From assembly GCA_031275955.1 (NCBI GenBank), contig JAISNZ010000135.1:1-16493 (forward strand): a stretch of DNA of 16,493 nucleotides, given 5' to 3'. Numbering within the stretch: the stretch's first letter is position 1; each line of letters begins with the position of its first letter. Positions 13,758 to 16,493 of the stretch are shown here, piece by piece. Below the pieces are notes generated by a model. The model saw only the letters and a list, made by a program, of their open reading frames with translations, had not been told where the DNA came from and made no database searches. A program made the position numbers and the translations under genes. The stretch is from Desulfovibrio sp. GTDB taxonomy: Bacteria > Desulfobacterota > Desulfovibrionia > Desulfovibrionales > Desulfovibrionaceae.

Positions 13758-13802
13758 TTGGCAAGAAAAAAGGCCTGTGCTAAACGAAATTAAAATTCGT
13801 TT
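13758..13802 (+). promoter_or_regulatory. Probable porin promoter with overlapping palindrome
   Basis: TTGGCA (13758-13763) is followed after 17 bases by TAAACG (13781-13786) with TG bases just upstream, a plausible sigma-70-type promoter. A palindrome, AAACGAA (13782-13788) and TTCGTTT (13796-13802) separated by seven bases, overlaps the -10 and start region. It could be an operator or a 5' UTR hairpin. The porin start codon lies about 85 bases downstream. Confidence 0.45.
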
Positions 13803-13886
13803 TCAATTGGAACGGAAAACGCCGCCGGCCTGGCGGCCTGGGGCCTGGGCCTGTCTCATTTGCCCCAACCTGCAAAAGGAGGATCC

Positions 13887-15383
13887 ATGAAACGCTTTCT
13901 GACCTTCGCCCTCGCGGGGGCGCTTGTCCTGGGCCTGTCCGGAGCGGCCCTGGCTGTGGATGTCCAGGTTTCCGGGACCTGGGAGTTCGCCTTCGGCTGG
14001 ATAAAGAACGAAGGCTTCCACGACAACGACAACGGCTACGACGGCAACGCGGACAACTTCCTCGCCCGCCAGCGCTTCCGGACCCAGGCCGACTTCATCG
14101 TCTCGGAACGGCTCCGGGGCGTGATCATGCTGGAAATCGGCGACTCCCTTGAGTGGGGCCGCGACGAGGACGGCAGCAAAGTCGGCAACAACGGCGGCGG
14201 CTCCATCGACACCGACGGCGTGAACGTGGCCACCAAGCTGGCCTATGTGGACTGGCTCATCCCCTCCACGGAAGTGGCCGTGCGCATGGGCCTGCAGTAC
14301 ATCGTCCTGCCCGACGCCGTGGGCCGGGGCAACCCGGTGCTGAACAGCGACGTGGCGGCCCTGGCCGTGACCGTCCCCTTTACCGAGCAGGTGGGCCTGA
14401 CGGCGGTCTGGGCCCGGCCCTTTGACGTCAACAGCAACGATGGCGACGGCAACCACAGCCTCGCGGATGAAATGGACATCTTCGCCCTGATCCTGCCCGT
14501 GAACGGCGAGGGCTGGTCCTTCACCCCCTGGGCGGCCTATTCCCGCGTGGGCGCTTCCTCCGGCCTGCTGGAGTATGCCGCCGGCAACAGCGGCGCCAAC
14601 GGGGCCTTCGGCCTGGACACGGAAAATATCTCCTTCAGCGGCGACGACAGCGCGGACATCTGGTGGGGCGGCCTGGCTCTGGAAGTCACCGCCTTCGACC
14701 CCCTGACCTTCGGCCTGAACGCCATGTACGGCCACATGGGCAAACTGGAGGCCACTCTGGATGACGGCAGCGGAGTGCTTTCCGATTTTGACTTCCGCAC
14801 CGCCGGCTGGCTCCTTGCCGCCAGCGTGGACTACAAGCTGGACTGGGGCTCCGTGGGCCTCTTCGGCTGGTACTCCACCGGCGACGACGAGGACGACGCC
14901 AGGGACGGCGAATACGGCCGCCTGCCCGCCATCGGCTTTGACAACGGCTTCGCCGCCACCGGCTTCGGCGGCCCCGGCTCCTTCGGCAACGGCTCGGACA
15001 CCGTGGTCAGCGCCACCTTCCTGGGCACCTGGGGCATCGGCGTCCAGCTCGCCGACTGGAGCTTCGTGGAAGACCTCAGCCACACCCTGCGCCTCTCCTA
15101 CTACCGGGGCACCAACGACCACGATGTGGTGGAAAGGGGCACAAGGGACGGCTACGCCCTCGCCTTCTCCGGCGAGGCCGTCTACCTGACGGACAAGGAC
15201 AGCGCCTTTGAAGTCAACTTCGACCACGTCTACAACCTCTACGAAAACCTGGCCATGGCCTTGGAACTGAGCTACATCCGCCTGGACCTGGACGAGGACG
15301 TCTGGGATGACGCGGCCGGAAAGGACTACGCCGACACCTCCAACGCCTGGAAGGCCCAGTTGCTCTTCCAGTACAACTTCTAG
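13887..15383 (+). CDS. Outer membrane homotrimeric porin, Desulfovibrio type
   Basis: The 498-residue precursor has a clear Sec signal peptide, MKRFLTFALAGALVLGLSGAALA, written here in two parts: basic MKRF then a hydrophobic core ending ALA, with cleavage expected before VDVQVSG (residue 24). The mature protein is rich in Asp, Gly, Asn and aromatic residues with alternating strand patterns, and ends AQLLFQYNF with the terminal Phe that directs insertion by the BAM complex. These traits match the major porins of Desulfovibrio, which form general diffusion channels. ATG 13887 is preceded by AAAGGAGGATCC, an excellent ribosome-binding site; an upstream in-frame ATG at 13860 would spoil the signal peptide. 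It is probably transcribed alone from the promoter near 13758, with a hairpin at 15421. Codon use is strongly biased to C/G-ending codons, as expected for high expression. Confidence 0.92.
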   Translation: MKRFLTFALAGALVLGLSGAALAVDVQVSGTWEFAFGWIKNEGFHDNDNGYDGNADNFLARQRFRTQADFIVSERLRGVIMLEIGDSLEWGRDEDGSKVGNNGGGSIDTDGVNVATKLAYVDWLIPSTEVAVRMGLQYIVLPDAVGRGNPVLNSDVAALAVTVPFTEQVGLTAVWARPFDVNSNDGDGNHSLADEMDIFALILPVNGEGWSFTPWAAYSRVGASSGLLEYAAGNSGANGAFGLDTENISFSGDDSADIWWGGLALEVTAFDPLTFGLNAMYGHMGKLEATLDDGSGVLSDFDFRTAGWLLAASVDYKLDWGSVGLFGWYSTGDDEDDARDGEYGRLPAIGFDNGFAATGFGGPGSFGNGSDTVVSATFLGTWGIGVQLADWSFVEDLSHTLRLSYYRGTNDHDVVERGTRDGYALAFSGEAVYLTDKDSAFEVNFDHVYNLYENLAMALELSYIRLDLDEDVWDDAAGKDYADTSNAWKAQLLFQYNF

Positions 15384-15420
15384 ACGCTCTTCAGCGCGCA
15401 TTCCCTGCTCATAAAGACGC

Positions 15421-15452
15421 CGCCCCGGATGGAACGAGTTCCATCCGGGGCG
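15421..15452 (+). terminator. Strong stem-loop downstream of the porin gene
   Basis: CGCCCCGGATGGAA (15421-15434) pairs exactly with TTCCATCCGGGGCG (15439-15452) around CGAG, a 14-bp stem. It begins 38 bases after the stop codon. No T run follows (CAAAGCGG), so it may stabilise the 3' end or act with a factor. A second short palindrome, AGCGGAT-G-ATCCGCT, follows directly. Confidence 0.6.
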
Positions 15453-15621
15453 CAAAGCGGATGATCCGCTCCATTGCCGGGTTGAGCATTTTCATCCCGA
15501 ATCGGACTGTGGAAAAGCATCTTGCCGAGCGACCCTCTGTGGATCATTTTTGCGCGCCGATGAACATGTAACCACTATTGATGACGTGTTGGCGACTGCG
15601 TTTGTCGCATAAGGCCCGGCC
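15453..15621. other. Gene-free spacer between the convergent porin and fliI genes
   Basis: Apart from the palindrome near 15456-15470 and a short GCGAC...GTCGC inverted repeat near 15589-15606, nothing is visible. No intrinsic terminator with a T run is seen for the minus-strand fliI transcript. Confidence 0.5.
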
Positions 15622-16493
15622 TCAGGCTTTGGCCAGCAGGGCAAGTTGGGCCAGGCTGCCCTCCAGGTCGTGGGATTCGGCCGCATCCTGGCGCAGGAAG
15701 GCGTTGATCAGGGGAAGGGCCTCAATGGCCTTGTCAATTTCCGGGCTGGCCCCCCTGGCGTAGGCGCCGATGAGAATCATGTCCTCCATGCGCTTGTAGG
15801 CGGCCAGGCGGGAGAGGACAACCCGGCCGTTTTCCAGGGCGTCGCTGGAGCAGATGTCGGGGCGCAGGCGGCTGATGGAACGCAGGACGTCGATAGCCGG
15901 GAAATGGCCCTGGTCGGCCAGTTCGCGGCTGAGGACGATGTGTCCGTCCAGGATGGAGCGCACGGCGTCGGCAATGGGTTCATTGAAATCGTCGCCGTCC
16001 ACCAGGACGGTGTAGATGCCGGTGATGCTGCCGCGCGCGTTGCGGCCGGCGCGTTCCAGCAGGCGGGGAAGCTGGGCGAAGACGGAAGGGGTATAGCCCT
16101 TGGTGGTGGGGGGCTCGCCCACGGCCAGCCCGATTTCGCGGGCGGCCATGGCAAAGCGGGTGACTGAATCCATCATGAAGAGGACGTCCCTGCCCTGGTC
16201 GCGGAAGTATTCGGCCACGGCAGTGGCGGCATAGGCGGCCCGGATGCGCAGCAGGGGAGACTGGTCCGAGGTGGCGACCACCAGAACGGAGCGGGCCAGT
16301 CCTTCGGCCCCCAGGTCCTTTTCCATGAATTCCAGCACCTCGCGGCCCCGTTCGCCCACCAGGGCGATGACGTTGACCTCGGCTTTGGTGCGGCGGGCGA
16401 TCATGCCCATGAGGGTGGATTTGCCCACTCCAGACCCGGCCATGATGCCCATCCGCTGCCCCTTGCCCAGGGTGAGCAGGGCGTTGATGGCCC
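15622..16493 (-). CDS. fliI: Flagellar type III export ATPase FliI (5' end missing)
   Basis: The frame is open to the window edge; the first complete visible codons read AINALLTLGKGQRMGIMAGSGVGKST, so about a third of the protein lies outside. Visible parts include the Walker A GSGVGKST, the segment GERGREVLEF, the Walker B strand VLFMMDSVTRFA, and the family block GEPPTTKGYTPSVFAQLPRLLERAGR. FliI is the F1-beta-like ATPase that energises export of flagellar components together with FliH and FliJ. Non-flagellar SctN ATPases are close relatives, but LGAEGLARSVLVVATSDQSPLLRIRAAY fits FliI better. The C-terminal end (LRQDAAESHDLEGSLAQLALLAKA) is complete. No fliJ follows on the same strand, so this looks like the last gene of its cluster. 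Confidence 0.9.
   Translation of the reverse strand, partial: AINALLTLGKGQRMGIMAGSGVGKSTLMGMIARRTKAEVNVIALVGERGREVLEFMEKDLGAEGLARSVLVVATSDQSPLLRIRAAYAATAVAEYFRDQGRDVLFMMDSVTRFAMAAREIGLAVGEPPTTKGYTPSVFAQLPRLLERAGRNARGSITGIYTVLVDGDDFNEPIADAVRSILDGHIVLSRELADQGHFPAIDVLRSISRLRPDICSSDALENGRVVLSRLAAYKRMEDMILIGAYARGASPEIDKAIEALPLINAFLRQDAAESHDLEGSLAQLALLAKA

Noticed and set aside
13803..15455. 550-codon open frame antisense to the porin gene
   Set aside because: It is Val/Gly/Ala/His-rich with no recognisable domain, and is explained by the strong C/G third-position bias of the porin gene on the other strand.

Overview
The window looks like chromosomal DNA of a GC-rich Gram-negative bacterium, most likely a Desulfovibrio-type deltaproteobacterium (Desulfovibrionaceae). 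The evidence is a porin with the build of the Desulfovibrio homotrimeric porins, a flagellar export ATPase, MurJ, a HerA/DUF853 ATPase and strong Shine-Dalgarno sites, in a mostly GC-rich background. No rRNA, tRNA, CRISPR array or intact insertion sequence is visible.

Layout. Bases 1-390 hold the possible tail of an upstream gene, a terminator, and no other gene. Bases 391-1260 (+) encode a YitT-family membrane protein. Bases 1261-1848 are non-coding with GC-rich hairpins. Bases 1849-5337 (-) are a three-gene accessory operon, transcribed as PhnX-like phosphonatase, then OPA-type MFS transporter, then saccharopine/lysine-6-dehydrogenase-like oxidoreductase. Upstream of it, 5338-6336 is a ~1 kb gene-free region with a terminator-like hairpin, a pure (AG)22/(CT)22 tract, a 30-bp perfect inverted repeat and REP-like GC-rich repeats. 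Bases 6337-9316 (-) hold a degenerate SAM methyltransferase-like protein, a COG2509 FAD dehydrogenase and exonuclease III. Bases 9403-10281 (-) encode an Rpn/PD-(D/E)XK nuclease with a possible second start inside the gene. Bases 10393-11916 (-) are murJ, divergent from a HerA-like ATPase at 12068-13588 (+). Then come REP-like hairpins, a porin gene (13887-15383, +) with its own probable promoter, and the 3' part of fliI (15622-16493, -), which runs off the window.

The most interesting system is the 1849-5337 operon. Its hydrolase keeps the nucleophile Asp and the Schiff-base Lys of phosphonoacetaldehyde hydrolase. Its transporter keeps both substrate-phosphate-binding Arg positions of GlpT. 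In place of the usual PhnW transaminase, the third gene resembles NAD-dependent lysine 6-dehydrogenase. Together they suggest uptake of an aminophosphonate, oxidative release of phosphonoacetaldehyde or a close analogue, and C-P bond cleavage. This route is an inference. The operon is less GC-rich than its surroundings and is flanked by repeat structures, so it may have been acquired, and the dinucleotide tract upstream could make its expression variable.

A second point of interest is the rpn gene: a near-ideal ribosome-binding site followed by ATG lies in frame within it and could produce a C-terminal small protein like the intragenic antitoxins described for E. coli Rpn nucleases.
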